Numbered from the stretch's first letter, positions 44,592 through 53,131 are shown. The stretch: 64,000 nt of DNA from Bacillus sp. F19 (GCA_023823795.1 CP085710.1:2754001-2818000); one strand, 5' to 3'. A program made the numbers and translations. Notes: generated by a model from the letters alone, not told the origin.

Positions 44592-44954
44592 CTATTTATT
44601 TATTTTGCTTTCAATTGAGCTGTCTTTCAGATGGACAACCAGCGTGGAATTATTTTTCTTCACAAGCTCTCTTCCCTTTGTAAGAGCCTCCTGTTTTGTC
44701 TCAAATCGATAACTTGCACGTTTATTTCCCTCTTTTTTTAGCATCCATCCATCTTCATCTGACAACAGGAGATATTCATCTTTATCCGTGTCATTGTCTG
44801 CCCATTTTTCTGCCTGTGAAACGGCAATCGGAATGGCCCGCCCCTCTTCGTATCCATCATCAAGCAAGGCATTTCCGATCTCAATTGCTTTTTCAAGGGT
44901 TTCATCAGGAAGGTTTTTCATTGAATTTGGGTAATCTTGTTTTGTCCAAGGCAT
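44592..44954 (-). CDS. YdaT-like DUF2188 protein
   Basis: A 120-residue protein beginning M-P-W-T-K-Q-D-Y-P-N-S-M-K-N-L, with A-I-P-I-A-V-S-Q-A-E-K-W-A and a C-terminal DUF2188 segment (W-M-L-K-K-E-G-N-K-R-A, T-K-Q-E-A-L-T-K-G-R-E-L-V). B. subtilis YdaT is a general-stress protein. AAAGGAATGAG precedes ATG. Confidence 0.75.
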   Translation of the reverse strand: MPWTKQDYPNSMKNLPDETLEKAIEIGNALLDDGYEEGRAIPIAVSQAEKWADNDTDKDEYLLLSDEDGWMLKKEGNKRASYRFETKQEALTKGRELVKKNNSTLVVHLKDSSIESKINK

Positions 44955-45203
44955 TTCAACTCATTCCTTTCAAGGTTATTTATTCGTTCTTTACCCCGGT
45001 TATATGATTTCAAACGAAATTATGAAGATTTCAGATACAGAATATACCAAATAATCATAATCAAAATCAGTTAGAGAATTTTCTTCACCATCGAAAATAT
45101 TCTTATATTCCAATTCATTTTCTTTTTCTCCTGATTTCACCCAGCAGACAAAGTCCGGCAAACTGTTTGACATACCCGAGCATAATGGTAAAAGTTACAA
45201 AAA
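44955..45203. other. Gene-free stretch
   Basis: AT-rich DNA with no supported gene between the YdaT-like start and the SDR terminator. Short frames here lack ribosome sites. Confidence 0.4.
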
Positions 45204-45229
45204 AAGACTGCCTATGGGCAGGCAGTCTT
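45204..45229 (-). terminator. Terminator of the SDR gene
   Basis: AAGACTGCCT / AGGCAGTCTT with loop ATGGGC, followed on the minus strand by T residues. Confidence 0.8.
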
Positions 45230-45956
45230 AATGTTCATATATCATTTTTCTTGTCATCCCGCCATCTACGACAATATTTGATCCTGTTACAAAGTCGTTT
45301 TCAGGATCTGTTAAATAAAAACAGGCCTTGGCAATATCAGCAGGCGTGCCTACCCGTTTTGAAAGATGCTGATCATGATCGATCTGTCTCAGGTTCTCGT
45401 AATCCTTTGTTTCAATCCAACCAGGTGAAATGCTGTTCACTTTAATCCGCTCTTCACTAAAGGAAGCGGCAAGCGCATGAGTCAGCGCAACAATTCCGCC
45501 TTTTGTAGCGGCATAAGCCTCTGAACCCGGTTCTGACATCGATGCCCGTGTAGAAGCGATATTTACAATAAAACCGCCGGCAGAATTCTTCCTCATCACT
45601 TTCGCTGCCTCTTTTGAACAGAAGAACGTGCTTCTTAAATTCGTGTTCATAACATCGTCCCAATCCTCCAAAGTCAGCTCAAATGGGGATTTAAATCTGG
45701 ATACTCCCGCGTTATTAATTAAGATATCAATCCTTCCGGTTGTACGTTCTGCTTCTTGAATAAACTGTTTGATTTCCTGAACATTTCTTACATCCGTTTG
45801 AACGAAATAAGAGTTTTCATAATTACTTTTAATGCTTTTACCCTTTCTTGCATCAATATCAGCAAAAATAACCTTGTCGCCTTTAGCAGCATACTGTTTA
45901 ACTAGTTCTTCCCCTATCCCGTTGGCACCGCCTGTGATGATGACTGTTCGGTTCAT
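45228..45956 (-). CDS. SDR-family NAD(P)-dependent oxidoreductase
   Basis: A 242-residue short-chain dehydrogenase: T-G-G-A-N-G-I-G (nucleotide loop), N-N-A-G-V-S, I-A-S-T-R and the catalytic Y-A-A-T-K. A basic or acidic D at the end of beta-2 (A-D-I-D) suggests NAD(H). It overlaps the yodB stop by 4 bases, so it is probably controlled as one unit with the thiol-stress regulator. The substrate is unknown. Confidence 0.9.
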   Translation of the reverse strand: MNRTVIITGGANGIGEELVKQYAAKGDKVIFADIDARKGKSIKSNYENSYFVQTDVRNVQEIKQFIQEAERTTGRIDILINNAGVSRFKSPFELTLEDWDDVMNTNLRSTFFCSKEAAKVMRKNSAGGFIVNIASTRASMSEPGSEAYAATKGGIVALTHALAASFSEERIKVNSISPGWIETKDYENLRQIDHDQHLSKRVGTPADIAKACFYLTDPENDFVTGSNIVVDGGMTRKMIYEH

Positions 45957-46279
45957 TCCTTTTTCCCCTCCTCAAAGCAATAGCGATCTGCCCATTCTTT
46001 CACTTCTTTCATTACTTTTTCTAAAGAGTGGCCCATTTCTGTGAGCTGATATGTGACCTTTACTGGTGTATCAGGAATTACAACCCGCTGTACAATGCCC
46101 GCCGATTCCAATTCTTTCAATCGTTCCACAAGCATTTTTTGGCTAATACTAGGAATGGTATCTGTTAAATCCTTAAATCGTTTAGGTCCGTCTAACAAGA
46201 CATGGATGATTAAACCTGTCCATCTTTTTCCTAAAAATCCGAATGCTTTTTCCATTTTGGGACATAAATTAGATTCCAT
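45953..46279 (-). CDS. yodB: YodB-like HxlR-family redox repressor
   Basis: A 108-residue winged-helix repressor closely resembling YodB: M-E-S-N-L-C-P-K-M-E-K-A-F (the sensing Cys6), L-G-K-R-W-T-G-L-I-I-H-V-L-L-D-G-P-K-R-F and a second Cys near the end (R-Y-C-F-E-E). YodB is inactivated by quinones and diamide and represses the divergent nitroreductase gene yodC. Here it is also in an operon with the SDR gene. Confidence 0.9.
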   Translation of the reverse strand: MESNLCPKMEKAFGFLGKRWTGLIIHVLLDGPKRFKDLTDTIPSISQKMLVERLKELESAGIVQRVVIPDTPVKVTYQLTEMGHSLEKVMKEVKEWADRYCFEEGKKE

Positions 46280-46339
46280 CCTGAATCTCCTTTACCGTCT
46301 TTTTTCTTGACATATATTCTTAATCATTTTATGATAGCA

Positions 46340-46405
46340 AAAGTCAAACACTTAACTTACGAAAAGTTAGTCTGTAACTTTTTGTATATTATAACTTATT
46401 TGTAA
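46340..46405. promoter_or_regulatory. Divergent yodB/yodC promoter region with probable YodB boxes
   Basis: Contains AACTTACGAAAAGTTAGTC and TTTTTGTATATTATAAC with related TTGTA/TTACA-type half-sites on both strands. On the minus strand TTGACT lies at about 46346-46351 for yodB. YodB operators in B. subtilis lie in the same intergenic space. Confidence 0.5.
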
Positions 46406-46433
46406 ACGATATTCAACATTGGAGGTTTTTCAC

Positions 46434-47057
46434 ATGTCAACATCTACAACAGAAAGTATCTTGTCTATTATGTCTGAACGCAGCTCTGTGCGCAAATATG
46501 ATCCATCTGCAAAAATCAGCAAAGATGAACTCAGAGAAATTCTTGAGATTACTGGAAAGGCTCCATCTGCATGGAACCTTCAGCACTGGAACTTCATGGT
46601 TTTCCATAGTAATGTGTCTAAAGAAAGACTTCTTCCTATTGCTTATAACCAAAGCCAAATTACTGAAGCCTCTGCAGTAGTAGCCATTTTGGGCGATCTT
46701 GAAGCAAATAAGAACACAGATCAAGTTTATAATCCGCTTGTAGTAGCAGGTTTTATGAAAGAAGAAATTAAAGAAACACTTACAGGCCAAATCAATGGCG
46801 CTTATCAAAATCCGATTTACGCCCGCGATGCCGCTTTCAGTAATGCCTCACTTGCAGCTATGCAGCTAATGCTTGCTGCAAAAGCTAAAGGTTTTGATAC
46901 ATGCGCAATCGGCGGCTTTAATGCTCAGCAGCTGTCTGAAACATTTAAAATTGAAGACCGCTATGTACCAGTTATGCTCATCTCTATCGGAAAAGCAGCT
47001 AAACCTGCACACCAAAGCTCACGCATCAGCATCGATGAATTGAGCACATTTTTATAA
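46434..47057 (+). CDS. yodC: Nitroreductase-family protein YodC
   Basis: A 207-residue FMN-dependent nitroreductase: E-R-S-S-V-R-K-Y-D-P, T-G-K-A-P-S-A-W-N-L-Q-H-W (FMN loop) and G-F-D-T-C-A-I-G-G-F. YodC reduces quinones and nitroaromatics and is repressed by YodB. ATG 46434 has GGAGG at 8 bases; a start at 46419 would lie before this site. Confidence 0.92.
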   Translation: MSTSTTESILSIMSERSSVRKYDPSAKISKDELREILEITGKAPSAWNLQHWNFMVFHSNVSKERLLPIAYNQSQITEASAVVAILGDLEANKNTDQVYNPLVVAGFMKEEIKETLTGQINGAYQNPIYARDAAFSNASLAAMQLMLAAKAKGFDTCAIGGFNAQQLSETFKIEDRYVPVMLISIGKAAKPAHQSSRISIDELSTFL

Positions 47058-47064
47058 TTAGCAG

Positions 47065-47094
47065 ACCGGCAAAGGAAATTCTTTGCCGGTTTTT
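47065..47094 (+). terminator. Terminator of yodC
   Basis: ACCGGCAAAG / CTTTGCCGGT with loop GAAATT and a T-run. Confidence 0.9.
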
Positions 47095-47240
47095 ATTTTA
47101 TTTTTTGGCAGGAAATTAACGTTGGGTAAATAGACCAAAGGAGCTTTAGCAGCATGATAAAACATGTAATGTGGACTTGAAAAAGTGCTCGAAGAGGTCA
47201 TCTTCCCTTTTGTACCGCAAAAGCGCCTGCTATTAGTTAA

Positions 47241-48211
47241 GGGGAATCATACGCTCTCTATGTGTATCCAAATCCAGGATTGAGACTGTAAAGAGGAATC
47301 ATACGCTCTCTATGAGTATCCGAATCCAGGATTGAGACTGTTATGGGGAATCATACGCTCTCTTTGAGTATCCAAAACCAGGATTGAGACTGTTATGGGG
47401 AATCATACGCTCTCTTTGAGTATCCAAATTCAGGATTGTGCCTGTTATGGGGAATCATACGCTCTCTATGTGTATCCAAATCAAGGATTGAGACTGTTAT
47501 GGGGAATCATACGCTCTCTATGTGTATCCAAATCAAGGATTGTGCTTGTTATGGGGAATCATATGCTCTCTATGAGTATCCAAATCAAGGATTGAGACTG
47601 TTATGGGGAATCATACGCTCTCTCTGTATCCAAATCCAGGATTGTGCCTGTTATGGGGAATCATATGCTCTCTTTGAGTATCCAAAACCAGGATTGTGCC
47701 TGTTATGGGGAATCATACGCTCTCTATGAGTACCCAAAACCAGGATTGTGCCTGTTATGGGGAATCATACGCTCTCTTTGAGTATCCAAATCAAGGATTG
47801 TGCCTGTTATGGGGAATCATACGCTCTCTTTGAGTATCCAAATCAAGGATTGTGCCTGTTATGGGGAATCATACGCTCTCTTTGAGTATCCAAAACCAGG
47901 ATTGTGCCTGTTAAAGGGAATCATACGCTCTCTATGAGTATCCAAATCAAGGATTGAGCCTGTATAGAGGAATCATACGCTCTCTATGAGTATCCAAATT
48001 CAGGATTGAGCCTGTAAAGGGGAATCATACGCTCTCTATGTGTATCCAAATCAAGGATTGAGCCTGTAAAGAGGAATCATACGCTCTCTATGAGTATCCA
48101 AAACCAGGATTGAGCCTGTTAAGGGAAATCATACGCTCTCTATGAGTATCCAAACCAGGATTGAGACTGTTATGGGGAATCATACGCTCTCTATGAGTAT
48201 CCAAAACCCTG
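47241..48211 (+). repeat. Tandem array of about 19 copies of a 52-bp unit
   Basis: The core AATCATACGCTCTCT recurs at 47245, 47297, 47349, 47401, 47453, 47505, 47557, 47609, 47659, 47711, 47763, 47815, 47867, 47919, 47971, 48023, 48075, 48127 and 48178, that is, every 52 bases apart from one 50-base and one 51-base step. Units differ at a few sites (TGTG or TGAG, AATC or AACC, GAGACTG or GTGCCTG). There are no spacers, so it is not a CRISPR. 52 is not a multiple of 3, so it is not a peptide repeat. Confidence 0.97.
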
Positions 48212-48300
48212 TAGCAGGCTTTTTCAGGGAAACAACCGTCCGCCATGAATACCTAAACCCCTGTAGCAAGCGTGTTTAGGAAGATGAAATCGCTGACTAT
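48212..48300 (+). repeat. Degenerate repeats flanking the 52-bp array
   Basis: GAGTATCCAAAACCCTGTAG at the array end is echoed by GAATACCTAAACCCCTGTAG about 50 bases on, with TTTTCAGG / GTTTAGG after each. These are eroded or related units of the array. Confidence 0.5.
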
Positions 48301-48351
48301 CCTTTTTTCTTAGCAAGTAACAAAGCAAATGGCGTGTCAGGCCAGCGGGCT

Positions 48352-48430
48352 AGAATAGCGGAACCGACCGTTTAGCCCCGAAATACATAAATGTCCGGGT
48401 TTGACTCTTATGGCGGATCTGTTCTGGCGG
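48352..48430 (+). repeat. GAAAAGCGGAA dispersed repeat copy
   Basis: AGAATAGCGGAACCGACCG plus GGCGGATCTGTTCTGGC (48412-48428), matching both parts of the copy at 39028 and the first part of the copy at 35131. Confidence 0.5.
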
Positions 48431-48505
48431 TGGAGCCAAAAACCACGAAACGGAACTGCATAATCAGGTACATCAAAAAGGAGTGCCCAGCTGAACTGCC
48501 CCCGA

Positions 48506-48784
48506 TGGCACTATCAAATGAAGAAATACCGTCTGGCTTTGAAGAAAAAGGACATCATACAAAGCATGTCTCGTAAAGGGAACTGTTATGACAATGCGGT
48601 CATTGAAAATTTCTTTGGCATTCTAAAATCAGAATTCCTTAATTACCAAGACTTCAAAAATGTGGAACATTTCAAAGAAGAACTAAGGAAATACATCCAT
48701 TACTATAACCACAAACGAATTAAGACAAAATTAAAAGGCAAGAGCCCGGTACAATACCGGACTCCTGCCCAACAAGTAGCTTAA
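48506..48784 (+). pseudogene. C-terminal fragment of an IS3-family (IS150-like) transposase
   Basis: The frame reads W-H-Y-Q-M-K-K-Y-R-L-A-L, S-R-K-G-N-C-Y-D-N-A-V-I-E-N-F-F-G-I-L-K-S-E, H-Y-Y-N-H-K-R-I-K-T-K-L and S-P-V-Q-Y-R, the end of OrfB with the catalytic Glu. The frame starts abruptly, and an IS end like TGTCTAACTTTTAGGGGTCA follows at about 48795. It is distinct from the 35.3-kb fragment. Confidence 0.85.
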
Positions 48785-48846
48785 CGAAATCTTGTGTCTA
48801 ACTTTTAGGGGTCACTTCAAGCCGGCACTCCTTTCTGATGCATACC

Positions 48847-49452
48847 TTATCTTAAATTTAAATCATACCAAGCAGCTGCAGCCTCAACCTCAGATGACGT
48901 CAGCTGATGACCATGGTTTTCCCAGTGGATGACTACTTCCCCATTGGCTGCTTTCAGGATGTCTGCGAGATCACGCGTTTCCTGAGGCAGGCAGATTGGA
49001 TCATTCATGCCTGCACCAATGAAAATCGGTGTTCCGCTTAATGGTGGGATTTCAATATTTCTCCTCGGTACCATTGGATGATGAAGAATAGCCGCCTTCA
49101 AAGAGTTTTCATAATGGAATAGCAAGCTTCCTGCAATATTGGCTCCATTCGAATAGCCGACTGCAACAAGTTCTGAACGGTTAAATGAATACTTTTCAGC
49201 TGCTTCTATTAAAAAGTCATGTAATTCACCTGTTCGGAAAATCAGGTCCTCTTCATCAAATACGCCCTCTGCCAATCTTTTGAAGAAGCGGGGCATTCCA
49301 TGTTCGAGAACGTTTCCTCTGACACTTAAAATATTGGCATCTGCATCGATATGTTTAGCGAGCGGAATGAGATCATTTTCATCCCCTCCTGTTCCATGCA
49401 GCAGCAGTAATGTTCGATTGCGGTTTTTGCCTTTTTCAAAAATGTGTTTCAT
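48847..49452 (-). CDS. mhqD: MhqD-type carboxylesterase/hydrolase (YodD)
   Basis: A 201-residue alpha/beta hydrolase: L-L-H-G-T-G-G-D-E-N-D-L (oxyanion loop), G-Y-S-N-G-A (nucleophile Ser), a catalytic Asp in G-M-N-D-P and His in N-H-G-H-Q. MhqD belongs to the MhqR regulon of quinone resistance. ATG 49452 has AGGAG upstream; the longer frame is not preferred. It is downstream of wrbA, with a hairpin in between. Confidence 0.87.
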   Translation of the reverse strand: MKHIFEKGKNRNRTLLLLHGTGGDENDLIPLAKHIDADANILSVRGNVLEHGMPRFFKRLAEGVFDEEDLIFRTGELHDFLIEAAEKYSFNRSELVAVGYSNGANIAGSLLFHYENSLKAAILHHPMVPRRNIEIPPLSGTPIFIGAGMNDPICLPQETRDLADILKAANGEVVIHWENHGHQLTSSEVEAAAAWYDLNLR

Positions 49453-49481
49453 GGTTAATCGCTCCTGTTTTGAAATCAAAA

Positions 49482-49503
49482 GGTTTGGCATGTAAGCCAA
49501 ACC
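49482..49503 (-). terminator. Hairpin between wrbA and mhqD
   Basis: GGTTTGGC / GCCAAACC with loop TTACAT, followed on the minus strand by TTTT and on the plus strand by a T-run. It lies in the mhqD leader and may lower read-through from wrbA. Confidence 0.6.
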
Positions 49504-49535
49504 CTTTTTTTATTTTCATTAACGTTTTTTTCGTG

Positions 49536-50147
49536 TTATTGCATTCCTTTTTTAATGGATTCTGCAACTGTAACAGTTCTTTTAGCCTGATGCTTCACGG
49601 CTGCTTCAACATTTTCTTTTAAATTTCCGTTCTGATCGGCTGTAACAGAGGTACCGTACGGATTTCCGCCTGCTTCAAATAGAGACTGATCCGTATAGCC
49701 CGGTGCGGCTACAATTGCCCCCCAGTGATACATCGTTGTGTATAAGCTTAAGATTGTTGCTTCCTGACCGCCGTGGGGATTGCTTGCAGAAGCCATGGCA
49801 CTGACTACTTTATTGGCAAGCTTTCCTTGAAACCAGAGTCCGCCGGTTGTATCAAGAAATTGCTTCATTTGAGCAGGAACATTACCAAATCGAGTCGGGA
49901 CACTGAAAATGATGGCATCTGCCCATTCCAGGTCATTTAATGTAACTTCAGGAACATCTTTTGTCGCTTCAAGGTGCGCTTTCCAAGCAGGATTAGAATC
50001 AATCGCTGATTGCGGTGCAAGCTCAGGAACTTTAAGCACTTTTACCTCGGCGCCAGCTTCTTTTGCTCCAGCTTCAGCCCAAGCCGCAAGCTTGTGGTTC
50101 GTACCTGTAGAACTGTAGTAAATGACAGCTAATTTCACATTTGACAT
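49536..50147 (-). CDS. wrbA: NAD(P)H:quinone oxidoreductase WrbA
   Basis: A 203-residue flavodoxin-fold enzyme: Y-Y-S-S-T-G-T-N-H (FMN phosphate loop), S-V-P-T-R-F-G-N-V-P-A-Q-M-K-Q-F-L-D-T-T-G-G-type loop, N-P-H-G-G-Q-E-A-T and G-G-N-P-Y-G-T-S. It reduces quinones by two electrons, avoiding radicals. GAGGAGAGATC precedes ATG. It is the first gene of the probable MhqR-controlled operon. Confidence 0.92.
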   Translation of the reverse strand: MSNVKLAVIYYSSTGTNHKLAAWAEAGAKEAGAEVKVLKVPELAPQSAIDSNPAWKAHLEATKDVPEVTLNDLEWADAIIFSVPTRFGNVPAQMKQFLDTTGGLWFQGKLANKVVSAMASASNPHGGQEATILSLYTTMYHWGAIVAAPGYTDQSLFEAGGNPYGTSVTADQNGNLKENVEAAVKHQAKRTVTVAESIKKGMQ

Positions 50148-50205
50148 TCCGATCTCTCCTCGTGTAATGTACGTTATTTTCGAGAATGACTATCTTCAAT
50201 CCATA

Positions 50206-50252
50206 TATCTCGAATTCAAATTAATTATAGGTTGTTCCAATTTGAAAGTCAA
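50206..50252 (-). promoter_or_regulatory. wrbA promoter with MhqR-like operator
   Basis: On the minus strand TTGACT (50247-50252), a 17-base spacer and TATAAT (50224-50229) form a consensus SigA promoter. Just downstream, at about +1, lies ATTCGAGATA (plus strand TATCTCGAATTC, 50206-50217), which matches the MhqR operator pattern TATCTCGAATTCGAGATA in its left half and centre. Confidence 0.7.
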
Positions 50253-50320
50253 CTCATAACCGGTTGTTTTTCCATTATTACTTTACCCTTCCTATTATAG
50301 AAAAAACTCCTTATTATGGA

Positions 50321-50351
50321 AAAAAGCGCAGACAATGAAGCCTGCGCTTTT
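50321..50351 (-). terminator. Terminator of ctpA
   Basis: AAAAGCGCAG / CTGCGCTTTT with a 10-base loop, directly after the ctpA stop. Confidence 0.85.
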
Positions 50352-50364
50352 AAATCCTTTTTCT

Positions 50365-51768
50365 CTACATTTGTTCCTTTAATACTTTGATAGCTTCTTC
50401 CATCTGCGTATCATTTTCTTTCAGCTGTGCCTGCAGCGTTTCAAGCATTTTAATCGTGGTTTCTCCACTGATAGTTCCAGTAGATTTCAGGCTGTTCTTT
50501 GCTTGAAATTCTGTGACAGCATTTTTTGTTGTTTCTTCATAAAATCCGTTTGTTTTTATATTTTTGTAGCCTAATGCCTCAAGCATTTGCTGAGCTACTT
50601 TCACTTCAGCAGATGAATCTCCCTGCTTTAATTCTTTATCTGGATTTAAATATGGAAGATTTGCGTATGCCGGCAGAGAAACTTTATGCTGCGGTTCGAT
50701 TCCTTTTTTATGAATCCATGATCCGTCAGGCGTAAGCCATTTCGCGATCGTGTATTTAATCGAGGATCCGTCTTCAAAGCTTTTGGCTGTTTGGATCGTC
50801 CCTTTCCCAAACGTTTTTTCTCCGACAATTGGAATACCTGCAGATTGATTCAAAGCACCGGCCATAATTTCTGCAGCACTCGCGGTTCCATTATCTACAA
50901 CAACGACAACTGGAACATTCACGGCAGAATCATTTTGGGATTTTTGAACTTCTTTTGAACCATCTTTGTTTTCGATTTGCATGATGGTTTTCCCTTTAGG
51001 AACGAAAATATCACTCATTGCAATCGCCTGATCAAGCAGACCGCCTGGATTTTGTCTTAAATCAAGCACAAGTCCCTTTACTTCCTGATCATTCAGATCG
51101 TTTAATGCATCAGCCAGTTCTTTTCCGGTCGTTTCTGAAAACTTTGTAATCTGAACCTTGCCAATTCCGCTTTCAACCTCTGTATAAACGGTTTCTATAG
51201 GGATGGTATCTCTTGTCAGATTAAAATCGAGCTCACCTACACCGTCACGTTCAATAACGAGCTGAACCTTTGAGCCTTTTTCACCACGGATCAGCATAAC
51301 AGCTTCGTTGACTGTCATTCCTTCAACGCTTTTGTCATCGACTTTCAGAATTTTGTCTTTTGGCTTAAGGCCGGCTTTTTCAGCGGGTGAACCTTTAATA
51401 GGAGAAACAATCATAATTTTCCCGTCAGATTCTTGAACCTCAGCACCAATTCCTTCAAAAGATGATGAAATATTCTCATTGAAACCCTTTGCTTCCTCCT
51501 GATCCATATAAGTTGAATACGGATCATCCAAAGATTGAAGCATTCCTTTAATTGCTCCGTCTACAAGTTTTTCCTGATTTGTATCCTGATAAAATTCGCC
51601 TTTAAGCGTGTCGTATGTAGAATAAAGCTTTTCAAAGGGGTCATCGCTTTTCCCCTGGGCCTGACTCAGGCCGCTGTCTTTCTGAACGACCGCAAACGTA
51701 ATACCTGCGCTAATGATGGCAGTTAAAAGGATTGCAAACAGAAATTTCACATTGTTATTTTTAAACAA
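50365..51768 (-). CDS. ctpA: S41-family carboxy-terminal processing protease CtpA
   Basis: A 467-residue membrane-anchored protease. It has an N-terminal helix, a PDZ domain (G-I-G-A-E-V-Q and P-A-E-K-A-G-L-K-P-K-D-K-I), a tail-specific protease core with S-A-A-E-I-M-A-G (catalytic Ser) and G-E-K-T-F-G-K-G-T-I-Q (catalytic Lys), then a C-terminal peptidoglycan-binding_1 domain (E-V-K-V-A-Q-Q-M-L-E-A-L-G-Y). A TTG start has GAGGGTGGTG upstream. It probably processes envelope proteins. Confidence 0.94.
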   Translation of the reverse strand: MFKNNNVKFLFAILLTAIISAGITFAVVQKDSGLSQAQGKSDDPFEKLYSTYDTLKGEFYQDTNQEKLVDGAIKGMLQSLDDPYSTYMDQEEAKGFNENISSSFEGIGAEVQESDGKIMIVSPIKGSPAEKAGLKPKDKILKVDDKSVEGMTVNEAVMLIRGEKGSKVQLVIERDGVGELDFNLTRDTIPIETVYTEVESGIGKVQITKFSETTGKELADALNDLNDQEVKGLVLDLRQNPGGLLDQAIAMSDIFVPKGKTIMQIENKDGSKEVQKSQNDSAVNVPVVVVVDNGTASAAEIMAGALNQSAGIPIVGEKTFGKGTIQTAKSFEDGSSIKYTIAKWLTPDGSWIHKKGIEPQHKVSLPAYANLPYLNPDKELKQGDSSAEVKVAQQMLEALGYKNIKTNGFYEETTKNAVTEFQAKNSLKSTGTISGETTIKMLETLQAQLKENDTQMEEAIKVLKEQM

Positions 51769-52069
51769 ATTAACACCACCCTCATTATGTAATCATTATG
51801 AGTAACGAAAACAAAATCGTCAAGAACAAAAGTACAGGCGCCAGAGCTTGACGTCGATAAATTTATTTCATTACCCACAACCTTATGACCTTTATCATTT
51901 TCTGTATCTAAAACACAGCGAATCCCAGGTCCTTCACACAGTATTTACTATAAAGCTGAAACCATTCCAGTGTTTTAAAATTCAATTTTCATTTAATGTT
52001 TTCGGACAAATTGGAGAATCAACTTCACAGGAAGATGGAAATCCGCATAATTTAGTTTGAAAGGAGTTC
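51769..52069. other. Gene-free stretch between divergent ctpA and yodH
   Basis: About 300 bases with two divergent starts. A 70-codon plus-strand frame lacks a ribosome site. I see no structured leader. Confidence 0.4.
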
Positions 52070-52075
52070 ATGCAA

Positions 52076-52771
52076 ATGCCTGGCTATCTTGATTTACTTG
52101 CACAACTTGGAGTTGGGGGCGCCCATCCAGGCGGCTTCATGCTGACAAAGGAGATTATCGAACTTGAAATGATTCCTGAATCAGCAGCCATTCTTGACGC
52201 TGGCTGCGGAACCGGCCAAACCTTACAGTTTCTAAAATCGCTGAATTATAATGTGACCGGTTTAGATATTGACCCCATTATGCTTCTAAAAGCAAAAAAC
52301 AGATTAAAAGAAGATAAATGCCTTGTACAAGGATCAGTCGAGAACCTTCCATTTAAAGAAAAACAATTTGATTTCATTTTTTGCGAGTCTGTTTTGAGCT
52401 TCACAGATTCTATTCAGTCATTGAGAGAACTGAACCGGGTAATGAAAGATAACGGTGTTCTTCTCGCGATTGAAGTGACAGGTGCAGATCAGACTGACCG
52501 CAAACTAAAGGAAAAAATACAGTCATTTTATGGATTTCACCATCTATTTAATGAAGAGGAGTGGAAGTCCGCAATAAAATCAGCAGGCTTTCAAAAAATT
52601 GAAGTCCGCACAGAAGATGACTTTATAATAGAAAAAGATGAACCGACAACAGAGTTTGATATGTCAGAAAATCTTGAGCCCGTTTATTTTGACATGCTTG
52701 CTGAGCACGAAAAACTCCGTGAAGCCTATCATCTCGCAGTTGAATTTCGCATTTTCAGATGTGTGAAATAA
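52076..52771 (+). CDS. yodH: Class I SAM methyltransferase YodH
   Basis: A 231-residue methyltransferase: I-L-D-A-G-C-G-T-G-Q (SAM motif I), V-T-G-L-D-I-D (motif II), F-D-F-I-F-C-E-S-V-L-S-F and L-R-E-L-N-R-V-M-K-D-N-G-V-L-L. ATG 52076 has AAGGAG at 9-base spacing; ATG 52070 is too close to it. The substrate is unknown. It sits between ctpA and yodI as in B. subtilis. Confidence 0.85.
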   Translation: MPGYLDLLAQLGVGGAHPGGFMLTKEIIELEMIPESAAILDAGCGTGQTLQFLKSLNYNVTGLDIDPIMLLKAKNRLKEDKCLVQGSVENLPFKEKQFDFIFCESVLSFTDSIQSLRELNRVMKDNGVLLAIEVTGADQTDRKLKEKIQSFYGFHHLFNEEEWKSAIKSAGFQKIEVRTEDDFIIEKDEPTTEFDMSENLEPVYFDMLAEHEKLREAYHLAVEFRIFRCVK

Positions 52772-52852
52772 AGCATATCGGGGTAGACGTACAAACCCTT
52801 CTCCCTTATTTTTCATAGTTTATGAAGAGCAGGTAGAAGGGAGGAAAAAAAA

Positions 52853-53116
52853 TTGTCACAAAATTATTATCACCTTTGCTGTCAGTACCATGGTAAAGTT
52901 GTCCGCATCAGTGATCGATTTGGAAATCAGCATGTTGGCAGAATTACAAATGTTACACGGCACAAGGTTTATATTCAGCCCTTAGGAGGACGCGGGCGCG
53001 GCGGTTTCGGCATGGGATTCTACGGTGGCTATGGCGGCTATGGCTATGGTCGCCCTTATGGAATCGGCTTAGCGTTTGTAACAGGCGTAATTTTAGGCGG
53101 TTTGCTGTTCTGGTAA
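52853..53116 (+). CDS. yodI: YodI-like Gly/Tyr-rich protein
   Basis: An 87-residue protein with a TTG start and GGGAGG upstream. The N-terminal part has beta-strand character (H-G-K-V-V-R-I-S-D-R-F-G-N-Q-H-V-G-R-I), followed by a Gly/Tyr-rich segment and a final hydrophobic helix (A-F-V-T-G-V-I-L-G-G-L-L-F-W). B. subtilis YodI is a spore crust protein in this position. Confidence 0.78.
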   Translation: MSQNYYHLCCQYHGKVVRISDRFGNQHVGRITNVTRHKVYIQPLGGRGRGGFGMGFYGGYGGYGYGRPYGIGLAFVTGVILGGLLFW

Positions 53117-53131
53117 GAAATTGAAAGAACT

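Noticed and set aside
47395-47729. Two open frames of 66 and 97 codons inside the tandem array (S-L-S-I-Q-I-Q-D-C-A type repeats)
   Set aside because: They are translations of the 52-bp repeat in rotating frames, with no ribosome site, and the period is not a multiple of 3.
47241-48211. CRISPR array
   Set aside because: The whole 52-bp unit is conserved; there are no unique spacers and no cas genes nearby.
51848-52060. 70-codon plus-strand frame upstream of yodH
   Set aside because: Lies in the divergent ctpA/yodH intergenic region without a ribosome site.
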